Source of the DNA: Aromatoleum tolulyticum
GTDB taxonomy: Bacteria; Pseudomonadota; Gammaproteobacteria; Burkholderiales; Rhodocyclaceae
NCBI RefSeq assembly: GCF_900156155.1
Contig: NZ_FTMD01000003.1
Location: forward strand, 336,851 to 400,850
Reading direction: 5' to 3'
DNA length: 64,000 nucleotides
The notes beneath the pieces were generated by a model that had not been told where the DNA came from, did not search any database, and saw only the letters and a list, made by a program, of their open reading frames with translations. Shown here in pieces: positions 56,410 to 64,000 of the stretch (its first letter is position 1; each line of letters starts with the position of its first letter). Made by a program: the position numbers and the translations under genes.

Positions 56410-58512
56410 TCAGCGCGCGGCGCCGCCGACCATCGCCGTGACGCGGATCGTGCGCGTCTCGGGCACTTCCGAATTCGCGATGACCTTGAGCGAAGGCACC
56501 GCACGGCGCAGGAAGCGCGACAGCAGCCAGCGCAGCTGCGGCGGCACCAGCAGCACCGGCGGCAACCCCATGTCCTCCTGCCGCTGCGATACCTCCGCCG
56601 CGTGCCGCAGCATGCCGTCGGCGAGGCTCGGCTCGATGACGCCGCCATCGCCGCCACCCGTCGACATCGCCTGCATGAGGATGCGCTCGAGCGCCGGATC
56701 GAGGGCCATCACCTGGATATCGGCATTGCCCGGGAACAGGCTCTGCAGGATCGAGCGGCCCAGCGCCTGACGCACACGCGAGGTAAGCTCGAGCGGATCC
56801 TGGGTGCGCGGCGCGTTCTCGGCGAGCGTCTCGATGATCGTGCGCATATCGCGGATATTGACCCCCTCTTCGAGCAGGTTCTGTAGCACGCGCTGCACCG
56901 TCGCCACCGGCAGCAACGCCGGCACGAGGTCCTCGACGAGTTTCGGCGTCGTCTTGCTGATGTGGTCGAGCAACGCCTGCGTCTCCTGGCGCCCGAGCAG
57001 CTCCGCGGCGTAGTTCAGGATCAGGTGATTGAGGTGCGTCGCGACCACCGTGCTCGCATCGACGACCGTGTAGCCCAGCGCATGTGCCTGCTCGCGCTGG
57101 CTCGCGTCGATCCAGTACGCCGGCAGGTCGAACGCCGGATCGCGCGTCTCGCGCCCGGCGAGCGGCCCGGTCACGCGCCCCGGGTTGATCGCCAGGAACT
57201 GGCCCGGATAAGCCTCGCCGGACCCGATCTCGACCCCCTTCAGGGCGATGCGGTACGCGTTCGGCTTGAGCTCGAGGTTGTCCCGGATATGCACCGGTGC
57301 CGACAGGAAGCCGACGTCCTGCGCGAACTTCTTGCGCAGCCCGCGGATGCGCTTCAGCAGCTCGCCGTCCTGCCCCTTGTCGACCATCGGGATCAGCCGA
57401 TAGCCGACCTCCAGCCCCAGCACGTCCACCGGCGCGACGTCGTTCCAGCTCGCCTCCTGGCTCTCGGCCGCAGGCACCGCCGCCGCAGCCTCGGGCGCCA
57501 CGCGTGCTGCCGCGGCCGCCTCCCTGCGCACGATGCCGAAGCGCCGCCATGCGAGCCAGCCGAGCGAGCCGGCCATCAGGATGAACACCAGGTTCGGCAT
57601 GCCGGGAATCAGGCCCAGCACGCCGATGATCACCGCCGCGAGCATCAGCACCTGCGGATTCGAGAACACCTGGTTGATCACCAGGCCGCCCACGTCGGCG
57701 TCGTCGCCGACGCGCGACACGACCATGCCCGCCGCGACCGAAATGATCAGGGCCGGGATCTGCGCGACGAGGCCGTCGCCGATCGTCAGCAGCGTGTAGG
57801 TCTCGACCGCGATACCGGCCGGCATGTCGTGCTGCACGATGCCGACGAGCAGCCCGCCGACGATGTTGATCAGCAGGATCACGATGCCCGCGACCGCATC
57901 CCCGCGCACGAACTTCGACGCACCGTCCATCGCGCCGAAGAACTCCGACTCCTGCGCCACCTCCTTGCGCCGGCGCTTCGCCTCCGCCTCGTCGACCAGC
58001 CCCGCGTTGAGGTCCGCGTCGATCGCCATCTGCTTGCCGGGCATCGCATCCAGGGTGAAGCGCGCGCTCACTTCCGCAATCCGGCCGGCACCCTTCGTCA
58101 CGACGACGAAGTTGATGACGACCAGGATCACGAACACCACCAGGCCGATCGCCGTATTGCCGCCGACGAGGAAGTGGCCGAAGGCCTCGATGACCTTGCC
58201 CGCGGCGTCGGGGCCGGTGTGGCCCTCGAGCAGCACGATGCGCGTCGACGCGACGTTCAGCGCCAGGCGCAGCAGCGTCGTCACCAGCAGCACGGTCGGG
58301 AATACCGAAAACTCCAGCGGCCGGCGCGTGTACATCGCCACCAGCATCACCATCACCGACACGGCGATGTTGAAGGTGAAGAACACATCCAGCGCGAACG
58401 CCGGCAACGGCAGCACCATCATGGACAACACCATGATGATGAAGATCGGCGCACCCAGCATCCGCAGGTTCGTCGGCGTCAGCAGCGCTCGCAGGTTGAG
58501 GACATCGTTCAT
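56410..58512 (-). CDS. flhA: Flagellar export apparatus protein FlhA
   Basis: 700 residues. The N-terminal half has eight membrane segments and the signature RFTLDAMPGKQMAIDADLNAGLVDEAEAKRRR (FHIPEP region). The cytoplasmic C-terminal half (about 350-700) shows LEVGYRLIPMVDKGQDGELLKRI and NPGRVTGPLAGRETRDPAF-like blocks. It forms the export gate ring that accepts substrate-chaperone complexes. It lies 38 bp after flhB on the same strand. Confidence 0.95.
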   Translation of the reverse strand: MNDVLNLRALLTPTNLRMLGAPIFIIMVLSMMVLPLPAFALDVFFTFNIAVSVMVMLVAMYTRRPLEFSVFPTVLLVTTLLRLALNVASTRIVLLEGHTGPDAAGKVIEAFGHFLVGGNTAIGLVVFVILVVINFVVVTKGAGRIAEVSARFTLDAMPGKQMAIDADLNAGLVDEAEAKRRRKEVAQESEFFGAMDGASKFVRGDAVAGIVILLINIVGGLLVGIVQHDMPAGIAVETYTLLTIGDGLVAQIPALIISVAAGMVVSRVGDDADVGGLVINQVFSNPQVLMLAAVIIGVLGLIPGMPNLVFILMAGSLGWLAWRRFGIVRREAAAAARVAPEAAAAVPAAESQEASWNDVAPVDVLGLEVGYRLIPMVDKGQDGELLKRIRGLRKKFAQDVGFLSAPVHIRDNLELKPNAYRIALKGVEIGSGEAYPGQFLAINPGRVTGPLAGRETRDPAFDLPAYWIDASQREQAHALGYTVVDASTVVATHLNHLILNYAAELLGRQETQALLDHISKTTPKLVEDLVPALLPVATVQRVLQNLLEEGVNIRDMRTIIETLAENAPRTQDPLELTSRVRQALGRSILQSLFPGNADIQVMALDPALERILMQAMSTGGGDGGVIEPSLADGMLRHAAEVSQRQEDMGLPPVLLVPPQLRWLLSRFLRRAVPSLKVIANSEVPETRTIRVTAMVGGAAR

Positions 58513-58550
58513 TGCCAGCCTCTATCGCATCGTCGGTTCCGCACGCCCGC

Positions 58551-59690
58551 TCAGTCGGGCGCGCCGGGGTCCATGTCGGCGGGCACCGGCAGCTTGCCGG
58601 GCGCCGCGGGCGGAAGCCCGCCGTGAGCCATCCAGTGGTTGAGCTGATACACGTAGGCCATCACCTCGGCCACCGCCGTATACAGTGCCCCCGGCACTGC
58701 CTGCTCCAGTTCGCAGTGCTTGTACAGCGCACGCGCCAGCGGCGGCGCCTCCAGCATCGGCACCTTGTGTTCCTTGGCCAACTCGCGGATCTTCAGCGCG
58801 ACCTCGCCGCGGCCCTTCGCGACGACGATAGGTGCGCGCATCTTGTCCGCGTCGTACTTCAGCGCCACCGAGAAGTGCGTCGGGTTGGTCACCACCACAT
58901 CCGCCTTCGGCACCTGCGTCATCATGCGGCGGCGCGCCATCTCGCGCTGCATCGCGCGGATGCGCCCCTTCATCTGCGGATCGCCTTCCTGTTCCTTGCT
59001 CTCGCGCTTGACCTCTTCCTTCGTCATGCGCAGCTTCTTGTTGTACTGCCACAGCTGGAAGGGCACGTCGATCAGCGCGAGGATCGCCAACCCCATGATG
59101 ATCAGCAACGTCGCGAACAGCACCATCTCGAGGAAGTCCGGCACCGCCGCTTCCACCGCCTCGCCCGTCAGGCCGAAGATGTGCTCGTGCTCGCGCCACA
59201 CCGCGTAGACGCCCATCAGCCCGACCACCGTCGCCTTCAGCAGCGACTTCACCAGCTCCGCCAGTCCGTGCATCGAGAACATGCGGCCGATACCCTGGAT
59301 GGGATTCATGCGTTCGAGCTTCAGCCCCAGCATCTTGGGCGCGAACACGAAGCCCCCCATCAGGACCGGCGCCGCAATCGCCGCGACCATCAGGACGCCG
59401 AACAGCGGCATCATCGTCAGCAGCGCATCGGTGAACAGGTCGCCGAAGCTCTCCAGCATCAGCTTCGCATCGAAGGCACGTGCCCGCTCGATCGCGAAGC
59501 CGGCGCGCAACATGCCGAGCATGCGCCCCGAGATCCATTCCCCCATCATCCACAGCGCACCGACGCCCGCGATCAGGACGAGAAAGGTCGACAGCTCGCG
59601 CGACTGCGGAACCTGCCCTTCCTCGCGGGCCTGCTCCAGCCGTCGTGACGATGGCTGTTCGGTTTTCTCGAGATCGCTGTCTTCGGCCAC
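58551..59690 (-). CDS. flhB: Flagellar export apparatus protein FlhB
   Basis: 379 residues with a GTG start at 59690 and AAGGAG seven bases upstream. Four membrane segments (about 33-52, 90-110, 140-160 and 185-210). The self-cleavage site is VVVTNPTHFSVAL (cut between N and P of NPTH), the switch for substrate specificity. The start MAEDSDLEKTEQPSSRRLEQAREEGQV is the family's. It is first of the flh-fli-mot run. A small GTGCGGC/GCCGCAC inverted repeat (59748-59768) lies upstream. Confidence 0.95.
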   Translation of the reverse strand: MAEDSDLEKTEQPSSRRLEQAREEGQVPQSRELSTFLVLIAGVGALWMMGEWISGRMLGMLRAGFAIERARAFDAKLMLESFGDLFTDALLTMMPLFGVLMVAAIAAPVLMGGFVFAPKMLGLKLERMNPIQGIGRMFSMHGLAELVKSLLKATVVGLMGVYAVWREHEHIFGLTGEAVEAAVPDFLEMVLFATLLIIMGLAILALIDVPFQLWQYNKKLRMTKEEVKRESKEQEGDPQMKGRIRAMQREMARRRMMTQVPKADVVVTNPTHFSVALKYDADKMRAPIVVAKGRGEVALKIRELAKEHKVPMLEAPPLARALYKHCELEQAVPGALYTAVAEVMAYVYQLNHWMAHGGLPPAAPGKLPVPADMDPGAPD

Positions 59691-59859
59691 GGCCGACTCC
59701 TTGCCTGCACGCCGGATACGGCCCGTTCAGCACGGACACTCGGCGACGTGCGGCAATTATCGCCGCACACCGGCAAGCCCCGCCGCCGGATAAGCGCGGG
59801 AAAACAGCCCTAAATCGCGTCTTGGAAACTGCGGCGGCCGACGCGCCGCCATCGACGCC

Positions 59860-60315
59860 TCAGCGCCCGGCAGGCAGCCGGTCGATGCCGCGGATCACCG
59901 TACCGGCGCCGATGCCGCGCGCGGCGAACCAGCCCGCGTTCATCTCCAGCGCGAAGCGCGCCGGCGCCGCGGCACAATGGCTGACCTCCGATTGCGGCTG
60001 CATGTCGGCGATGTTCAGGATGCGCCCGTCGCGATCCATGAATGCCACCGACAAGGGAATCAGCGTGTTCTTCATCCACATGCAATGGCGCGCATCCTGC
60101 GTGAATACGAACACCATCCCGCGCTGCAGCGGCATCGCCTTGCGATTCATCAGGCCGATCTGGCGTGCCTGATCGGTATGCGCCAGTTCCGCCTCGATGC
60201 GGTGCATCCCCGCCCCCAGCTCCACCATCGGCAATTCCGCACGGGCCGCGGGCAGAAAGGTGGCGGCCAGCGTGACGATCGCCGCACAGCGGCCCAAAAG
60301 AGACGGAACATTCAT
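59860..60315 (-). CDS. DUF192 periplasmic protein
   Basis: 151 residues from the ATG at 60315. A signal peptide (1 to about 26, ending ARAEL) is followed by the DUF192 domain: ELAHTDQARQIGLMNRKAMPLQRGMVFVF, HCMWMKNTLIPLSVAFMDRDGRI and LEMNAGWFAARGIGAGTVI. It is a small periplasmic beta-barrel protein, widespread and of unknown function. It is in its own unit; a TTG three codons upstream is an unlikely alternative start. Confidence 0.85.
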   Translation of the reverse strand: MNVPSLLGRCAAIVTLAATFLPAARAELPMVELGAGMHRIEAELAHTDQARQIGLMNRKAMPLQRGMVFVFTQDARHCMWMKNTLIPLSVAFMDRDGRILNIADMQPQSEVSHCAAAPARFALEMNAGWFAARGIGAGTVIRGIDRLPAGR

Positions 60316-60378
60316 CGCCGGCAAGCCCTGAGGGAATAAATGGGAAAGCGCGATTCTACCGCGCGCACCGCAGCGCGG

Positions 60379-60987
60379 CTAAGCACGCCGGATGCCTGAG
60401 GATCCGGGCCTGCGCCCCGGTGCTGCGCTGCCGAAGCGCCCGCCATCCACCTCCTCGGCGCGCCACGCCCCCGGCGGCAGACCCGCGAGCGACCAGGCTC
60501 CAATCGCCACGCGGATCAGGCGCAAGGTCGGGAACCCCGCCTTCGCGGTCATCCGTCGCACCTGCCGGTTCTTCCCCTCGCGCAGCACGATCTCCAGCCA
60601 CGACGTCGGCACGCTCTTGCGGAAACGTACCGGCGGATCGCGCGGCCACAGCCAGTCGGGCTCCGCAATACGCCGTGCCTCGCACGGCCGCGTCACGAAA
60701 TCCCCCAGATCCAGGCCCCCGCGCAACCGCACCAGCGCGTCTTCGTCCGGCTCCCCCTCGACCTGCACGACGTAGGTCTTGGGCAGCTTGTGGCGCGGAT
60801 CCGCGATCCGGTGCTGCAGCGCGCCGTCATCGGTCAGCAGCAGCAGCCCCTCGCTGTCCGTATCGAGCCGCCCGGCCGCGTACACACCGGGCACCGCCAC
60901 GAAATCCTTCAGCGTCGGCCGCCCCGGCTCCGCCGTGAACTGGCAGATCACGCCGAAAGGCTTGTTGAGGAGAATGACGCGGGGCAT
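60379..60987 (-). CDS. rluE: 23S rRNA pseudouridine synthase, RluE/RsuA family
   Basis: 202 residues without an N-terminal S4 domain. Catalytic Asp motif: [20 protein letters not shown]. Others are [53 protein letters not shown]. The missing S4 domain and the short start [12 protein letters not shown] are typical of RluE, which modifies U2457 of 23S rRNA. The C-terminal tail is Gly/Arg/Pro-rich. It is on the minus strand next to a tRNA gene. Confidence 0.9.
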   Translation of the reverse strand: MPRVILLNKPFGVICQFTAEPGRPTLKDFVAVPGVYAAGRLDTDSEGLLLLTDDGALQHRIADPRHKLPKTYVVQVEGEPDEDALVRLRGGLDLGDFVTRPCEARRIAEPDWLWPRDPPVRFRKSVPTSWLEIVLREGKNRQVRRMTAKAGFPTLRLIRVAIGAWSLAGLPPGAWRAEEVDGGRFGSAAPGRRPGSSGIRRA

Positions 60988-61047
60988 GCGCAGAATGATG
61001 GGTGGAAGATCCGGTCGCCGGAAGATGCGGGGAACATGGACAGGATC

Positions 61048-61135
61048 TGGCGGAGGCGGTGAGATTCGAACTCACGAACGGTTGCCCGTTGCCGGTTTTC
61101 AAGACCGGTGCAATCGACCACTCTGCCACACCTCC
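61048..61135 (-). tRNA. tRNA-Ser (anticodon UGA)
   Basis: 88 bases including an encoded CCA (61048-61050). The acceptor stem GGAGGTG pairs with CGCCTCC (one wobble pair). The anticodon stem CCGGT/ACCGG encloses CTTGAAA, anticodon UGA for UCA (and other UCN) codons. A long variable arm (GGCAACGGGCAACCGTT) and the T-loop GTTCGAATC mark tRNA-Ser. Confidence 0.97.
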
Positions 61136-61146
61136 GGAAGCGGCGG

Positions 61147-61174
61147 AGTATATCACCCCGCCTTCGCATGTCAG
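61147..61174 (-). promoter_or_regulatory. Promoter of tRNA-Ser(UGA)
   Basis: On the minus strand CTGACA (61174-61169), a 16-bp spacer and TATACT (61152-61147), 11 bp before the tRNA 5' end. The -35 overlaps the last codon and stop of rlmD. Confidence 0.65.
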
Positions 61175-62472
61175 CCCCGCTCGAACAGCGCGATCGACTC
61201 GACGTGCGAGGTCTGCGGGAACATGTTCGCGATCCCTGCGCCACGCAGCACGTAGCCCTTTTCGCGCACCAGCACCGCCGCATCGCGCGCGAGCGTCGCC
61301 GGGTTGCACGACACATACACGATGCGCGGCGGCATCTGCTGCTCGCTCAGCGCCTTGACCACCGCGATCGCCCCCTCGCGCGGCGGATCGATCAGCAGCT
61401 TGTCGAGGCGGCCGAGCGCGGCGAGGCTGTCCTCGGTGGTCTCGAAGAGGTTCGCCGCGTAGAACTCGGTCCGCTCCGCCAGGCCGTTGCGCCGCGCATT
61501 CTTCAGCGCCCGCGCGACCAGCGTGTCGCTGCCCTCGACCCCGATCACATGCGCCCCGCGGCGCGCGATCGGCAGGCTGAAGTTGCCCAGACCGCAGAAC
61601 AGGTCGGCGATGCGCTCGCCCGGCTGCGGGTCAAGCAGCTGCATCGAGCGCCGGATCAGCAGCCGGTTGATGTCGACGTTCACCTGAGTGAAGTCCGTCG
61701 GCAGGAAGTCCAGCGTGACGTCGAACTCGGGCAGGGTATAGGCGAGCCCCGGCCCCTTCTTCGGATGCAGCGGCTTCGCCGTTGCCGGGCTGCCCGGCTG
61801 CTGCCACACCTGCACGCCGTGCGCATCGGCAAACGCCGCGAGGCGCGCGATGTCCTGCGGCGTGAACGGCATCAGGTTGCGGAACACCAGCACCGTGATG
61901 TCCTCGCTCACCGCGATCTCGATCTGCGGCAGCCGGTCGGGAATCGACAGTCCCGCGACCAGTTCGTGCAGCGCCGGCAACAGCGCCGACACATGCGCCG
62001 GCAGCACCGCACAGCTCTGCATGTCGGCAATGTAGCTGCTGCGCCGCTCGTGGAAACCGATCAGCACCCCGCCCTTCGACGGCACCATCCGCACGCCGAT
62101 GCGCGCGCGGTAACGATAGCCCCATGCCGGCCCGTGGATGGCCGGATACATCACTGCCGGCGTGACCTTGGCGATGTGCCACAACGCATCCTCGAGCACG
62201 CGCTGCTTCGTCGCCGCCTGCGCCACCGAATCGAAATGCTGCATCGAGCAGCCGCCGCACGTACCGTAATGCGGACAGGGCGGCACCACCCGCTGCCCGC
62301 TGGGCTTGAGCACGCGCTCCAGCTCGGCCAGGTCGTAGCTCGGCCTCTGGCGCACCACCCTGTACTCGACCGTCTCGCCGGGCAATGCGCCATCGACGAA
62401 CACCGCCTTGCCGTCCACACGGGTGAAGCCGCGCCCTTCATGGTCCAGTGATTCGATGACAGCAACCGGCAT
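61171..62472 (-). CDS. rlmD: 23S rRNA (uracil-1939-C5)-methyltransferase
   Basis: 433 residues from the ATG at 62472; a TTG five codons earlier also fits. An N-terminal TRAM domain (about 1-55: SLDHEGRGFTRVDGKAVFVDGALPGE) is followed by the [4Fe-4S] cysteines CPHYGTCGGCSMQ and QSCAVLP. The methyltransferase core has ADLFCGLGNFSLPIARRG (SAM), LIDPPREGA and the catalytic Cys in IVYVSCNPATLARD. It methylates U1939 of 23S rRNA. Confidence 0.94.
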   Translation of the reverse strand: MPVAVIESLDHEGRGFTRVDGKAVFVDGALPGETVEYRVVRQRPSYDLAELERVLKPSGQRVVPPCPHYGTCGGCSMQHFDSVAQAATKQRVLEDALWHIAKVTPAVMYPAIHGPAWGYRYRARIGVRMVPSKGGVLIGFHERRSSYIADMQSCAVLPAHVSALLPALHELVAGLSIPDRLPQIEIAVSEDITVLVFRNLMPFTPQDIARLAAFADAHGVQVWQQPGSPATAKPLHPKKGPGLAYTLPEFDVTLDFLPTDFTQVNVDINRLLIRRSMQLLDPQPGERIADLFCGLGNFSLPIARRGAHVIGVEGSDTLVARALKNARRNGLAERTEFYAANLFETTEDSLAALGRLDKLLIDPPREGAIAVVKALSEQQMPPRIVYVSCNPATLARDAAVLVREKGYVLRGAGIANMFPQTSHVESIALFERG

Positions 62473-62534
62473 CAAGCGTCCGCCCAAAAGAGCGCGATTT
62501 TACCTACTCGCAGAGTGCTTTACCCGCCGGGTTC

Positions 62535-62540
62535 TATAAT
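62535..62540 (+). promoter_or_regulatory. Candidate -10 box
   Basis: TATAAT at 62535-62540, about 80 bp before the next gene, in the 149-bp gap after divergent rlmD. No convincing -35 at 16-18 bp upstream. Confidence 0.3.
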
Positions 62541-62621
62541 TGCTGCGAACGGGCGGCAAACAGGCGGTTGCATCCGGCCTCCGCCCCCGCCCCCGCCCGG
62601 CCCACCGTGCACGCCCCGACC

Positions 62622-63110
62622 ATGGATACTCCACGCGAACAGACTTTCGACAGCTACGGCGAATACCGCGCAGCGCTCATCGACGCCCTGGAGAACGCGC
62701 AGCAAACGGTGATCATCTTCGATCCCGACCTGCGCGAGACGGGTCTCGAAAGCCCGCAGGGAATCGAGCAACTCGAGCGCCTGTGCTCGCAGAGCAGGCG
62801 CCGCGACACTCTGCGCATCCTGCTGCATTCCACCACCTGGCTGCAAAAGGACTGCCCTCGCCTCACGCGCTTGCTCAGCCACTACGCACACTGCACCAGT
62901 GTCCGTACCGCGGACGTTGGCGCACGCGGCTGGAGCCAGCCCTTCCTGATCGCGGATGACCGCCACCTCGTGACCCGCTTCCACCAGGATCTGCCGCGGG
63001 GGAAGAGCAGCACCGACGCATCGGGCACGCTGGCACACCTCGCTACGCAATTCGGAACATTCTGGGTGAATGGCGAGACAAGTGCTGTCGGCACGCCGCT
63101 TGGTATTTGA
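62622..63110 (+). CDS. Uncharacterised protein, phospholipase D-like fold without HKD
   Basis: 162 residues from the ATG at 62622; an 18-codon Pro-rich extension from 62568 is less likely. It shows a PLD-like pattern, ALIDALENAQQTVIIFDPDLRETGLES, DTLRILLHSTTWLQKD and RGWSQPFLIADDRHLVTRFHQD, but no HxKx4D motif, so it is probably not an enzyme of that type. No signal peptide. The gene is divergent from rlmD and followed by the Ala-rich lipoprotein gene. Function not recognised. Confidence 0.7.
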   Translation: MDTPREQTFDSYGEYRAALIDALENAQQTVIIFDPDLRETGLESPQGIEQLERLCSQSRRRDTLRILLHSTTWLQKDCPRLTRLLSHYAHCTSVRTADVGARGWSQPFLIADDRHLVTRFHQDLPRGKSSTDASGTLAHLATQFGTFWVNGETSAVGTPLGI

Positions 63111-63137
63111 CTTATCGTTTTTCCTTATTGCGTTGCA

Positions 63138-63176
63138 CCAATAAACTATTGGCACAACCGAATCACATGCTAGAAT
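63138..63176 (+). promoter_or_regulatory. Strong promoter with overlapping palindrome
   Basis: TTGGCA (63149-63154), a 16-bp spacer and TAGAAT (63171-63176) drive the lipoprotein gene. CCAATA (63138-63143), AAC, TATTGG (63147-63152) is a perfect palindrome that covers the start of the -35, so it may be an operator. The 5' leader is about 83 bases. Confidence 0.65.
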
Positions 63177-63265
63177 TTCCTGAGGTTCACCGGGTGGGGT
63201 TCCGTTTACGCTTGCCCGGCTGGAACTGATCATCCATCTAGCCCCCACAAGAAAGGACACCGAAC

Positions 63266-63550
63266 ATGAAACAGTCGCTCCTCGTTGCTTCCCTGCTCGC
63301 CCTCGCCGTTGCCGCCTGCGGCAAGCCGGCCGAAGCTCCGAAGGCCGAAGCCCCCGCCGCCGCCCCGGCTGCTGCTCCCGCTCAGGAAGCTGCCCCGGCG
63401 GCTGCTCCCGCCGCTGCCCCGGCCGAAGCCGCCAAGGAAGCCGCTGCAACCGCCGTCGAAGCCGCCAAGGACAGCGCTGCCGCTGCCGGCACCGCAGTCG
63501 ACGCTGCCAAGGACGCAGCTGCTGCAGCCGCCGACGCTGCCAAGAAGTAA
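63266..63550 (+). CDS. Ala-rich coiled or helical lipoprotein
   Basis: 94 residues. Lipobox LAVAAC (Cys about residue 18). After a Pro/Ala/Glu region (APKAEAPAAAPAAAPAQE) the rest is a nearly pure Ala helix with periodic K, D and E: KEAAATAVEAAKDSAAAAG and TAVDAAKDAAAAAADAAKK, with an about 11-residue repeat. Such repeats suggest an extended amphipathic helix lying on or spanning the envelope. Strong promoter and terminator suggest high expression. AGGA is 12 bp before the ATG. Function unknown. Confidence 0.75.
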   Translation: MKQSLLVASLLALAVAACGKPAEAPKAEAPAAAPAAAPAQEAAPAAAPAAAPAEAAKEAAATAVEAAKDSAAAAGTAVDAAKDAAAAAADAAKK

Positions 63551-63567
63551 CGCTCTTCCAGCGACGC

Positions 63568-63597
63568 AAAAAAGCCGGCTTTCGAGCCGGCTTTTTT
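63568..63597 (+). terminator. Rho-independent terminator of the lipoprotein gene
   Basis: AAAAAAGCCGGCT (63568-63580), TTCG tetraloop, AGCCGGCTTTTTT (63585-63597): a textbook, bidirectional terminator. Confidence 0.95.
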
Positions 63598-63601
63598 GTT
63601 G

Positions 63602-64000
63602 CACTTGACCCGTCCTGAAAGAAGTTGACACCTTTTCTGGAAAGAAAGGGGAAGTCAGATGGAAACGGGGATTAAGAGGACACAGCGGGACTACACGCTG
63701 GCTTTTAAACTGGCGGTGGTCGAGCAAGTAGAAAAAGGCGAACTGACCTACAAGCAGGCGCAGGAGCGTTACGGCATTCAAGGCCGGTCGACGGTTCTGG
63801 TCTGGTTGCGCAAGCACGGTCGCCAGAGCTGGGGTGCGATGGCACACTACGGTCGTATGAGTGACCCTGCCCAATCACCGAACAGCCAGACGCTCACGCC
63901 GGAGCAACGGATCAAGGAACTGGAGGTCCAGCTCAAGGAAGCGCGGGAAAAATCCCAATTCTTTGAAGCGGTGATCGAGGTTCTGAAGAAGGACTATGGG
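63602..64000 (+). mobile_element. Left end of an IS3-family insertion sequence (cut by window edge)
   Basis: The element begins about where the lipoprotein terminator ends. Its left end reads near TGACCCGTCCTGAAAGAAG (from about 63606), in keeping with the TG...CA ends of IS3 elements; the exact terminus cannot be fixed without the right end. It contains an OrfA-type reading frame that runs off the window. Confidence 0.75.
63659..64000 (+). CDS. IS3-family transposase, OrfA (cut by window edge)
   Basis: 114 codons to the edge with no stop. The N-terminal part is a Tn/IS3-type helix-turn-helix: KRTQRDYTLAFKLAVVEQVE, TYKQAQERYGIQGRSTVLVWLRKHG. The C-terminal part is a leucine-zipper-like coiled coil (EQRIKELEVQLKEAREKSQ). 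OrfA of IS3 elements joins OrfB by frameshifting; OrfB with the DDE motif would lie beyond the edge. Base composition is lower in GC than the flanking genes, as expected for an acquired element. Confidence 0.88.
   Translation, partial: METGIKRTQRDYTLAFKLAVVEQVEKGELTYKQAQERYGIQGRSTVLVWLRKHGRQSWGAMAHYGRMSDPAQSPNSQTLTPEQRIKELEVQLKEAREKSQFFEAVIEVLKKDYG

Noticed and set aside
59748..59768. FliA-type (sigma-28) promoter or sigma-54 site before flhB
   Set aside because: On the minus strand GGCGATAA resembles the sigma-28 -10, but no TAAA -35 lies 11 bp upstream. It is only a GTGCGGC/GCCGCAC inverted repeat. No GG-N10-GC pair was found either.

Overview
The window looks like chromosomal DNA of a high-GC betaproteobacterium of the Rhodocyclales type (Azoarcus, Aromatoleum or Thauera relatives). 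This is inferred from gene content and order: ilvB-ilvH-ilvC-psd-pssA, a rpsP-rimM-trmD-rplS operon, DUF3619, DUF3106 and DUF3108 proteins, an SHP cytochrome operon, and a flhB-flhA-flhF-flhG-fliA-motC-motD run. Gene density is high, many neighbours overlap by 4 bp (ATGA), and almost all genes are intact. Genes are cut at both edges: pepN at the left, an IS3-type transposase at the right.

Layout. 1-2.6 kb (minus): pepN start, then a coupled sigma factor / DUF3619 / DUF3106 / RDD operon. 2.6-7.7 kb (plus): branched-chain amino acid synthesis (ilvBHC) and phosphatidylethanolamine synthesis (psd, pssA). 7.8-12.8 kb: a YejM-like membrane sulfatase-fold protein, a two-component pair and a TerB-DUF697 protein. 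12.8-17.1 kb: a PhoPQ-type two-component system with a PepSY protein, divergent from a cytochrome module (SHP/DUF1924, diheme cytochrome c, cytochrome b). 17.2-19.0 kb: leuA behind a leucine-rich leader peptide. 19.0-25.4 kb: DUF2069, WrbA, YihY, a PilZ-like protein, the rpsP operon and a tiny lipoprotein. 25.6-29 kb: tRNA-Ser(GCU), lysC, a small HTH regulator, a radical SAM protein and queD. 29-36.2 kb: mscS, a PLD nuclease, an RsmB/NOP methyltransferase, DUF3108, purN and mutL. 36.5-49.6 kb: a basic periplasmic protein, a gamma-glutamylcyclotransferase-like protein, parE, an LHPP-like HAD protein, a minus-strand 5-oxoproline module (LysR, DUF1445, MFS, pxpB, pxpC, pxpA), and parC. 49.7-59.7 kb: a KefB/YbaL-type antiporter and the flagellar cluster. 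59.8-64 kb: DUF192, RluE-type pseudouridine synthase, tRNA-Ser(UGA), rlmD, a PLD-like fragment protein, an Ala-rich lipoprotein and an IS3 element.

How the genes fit together. The ilv and leu genes cover branched-chain amino acid synthesis, with separate promoters before ilvB and ilvC and a leucine-sensing leader before leuA. psd and pssA make phosphatidylethanolamine in the inner membrane. The SHP module probably passes electrons from the membrane cytochrome b through the diheme cytochrome to the SHP haem protein, controlled by the divergent two-component system through mirrored TGAAC repeats. The pxp module converts 5-oxoproline to glutamate and sits between the two topoisomerase IV subunit genes. 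The flagellar genes cover the export gate, flagellar placement (FlhF and an FlhG with no P-loop), sigma-28 and a second stator pair.

Most notable points: a probable CTG start on the sigma factor, a probably leaderless leucine leader peptide, the FlhG lacking its P-loop, mirrored direct repeats between the divergent SHP and PhoPQ-type operons, a 20-bp palindrome at the promoter of the small HTH gene, and a pxp / D-glutamate-cyclase-like module with a candidate LysR operator. No CRISPR array, prophage or defence island was seen.
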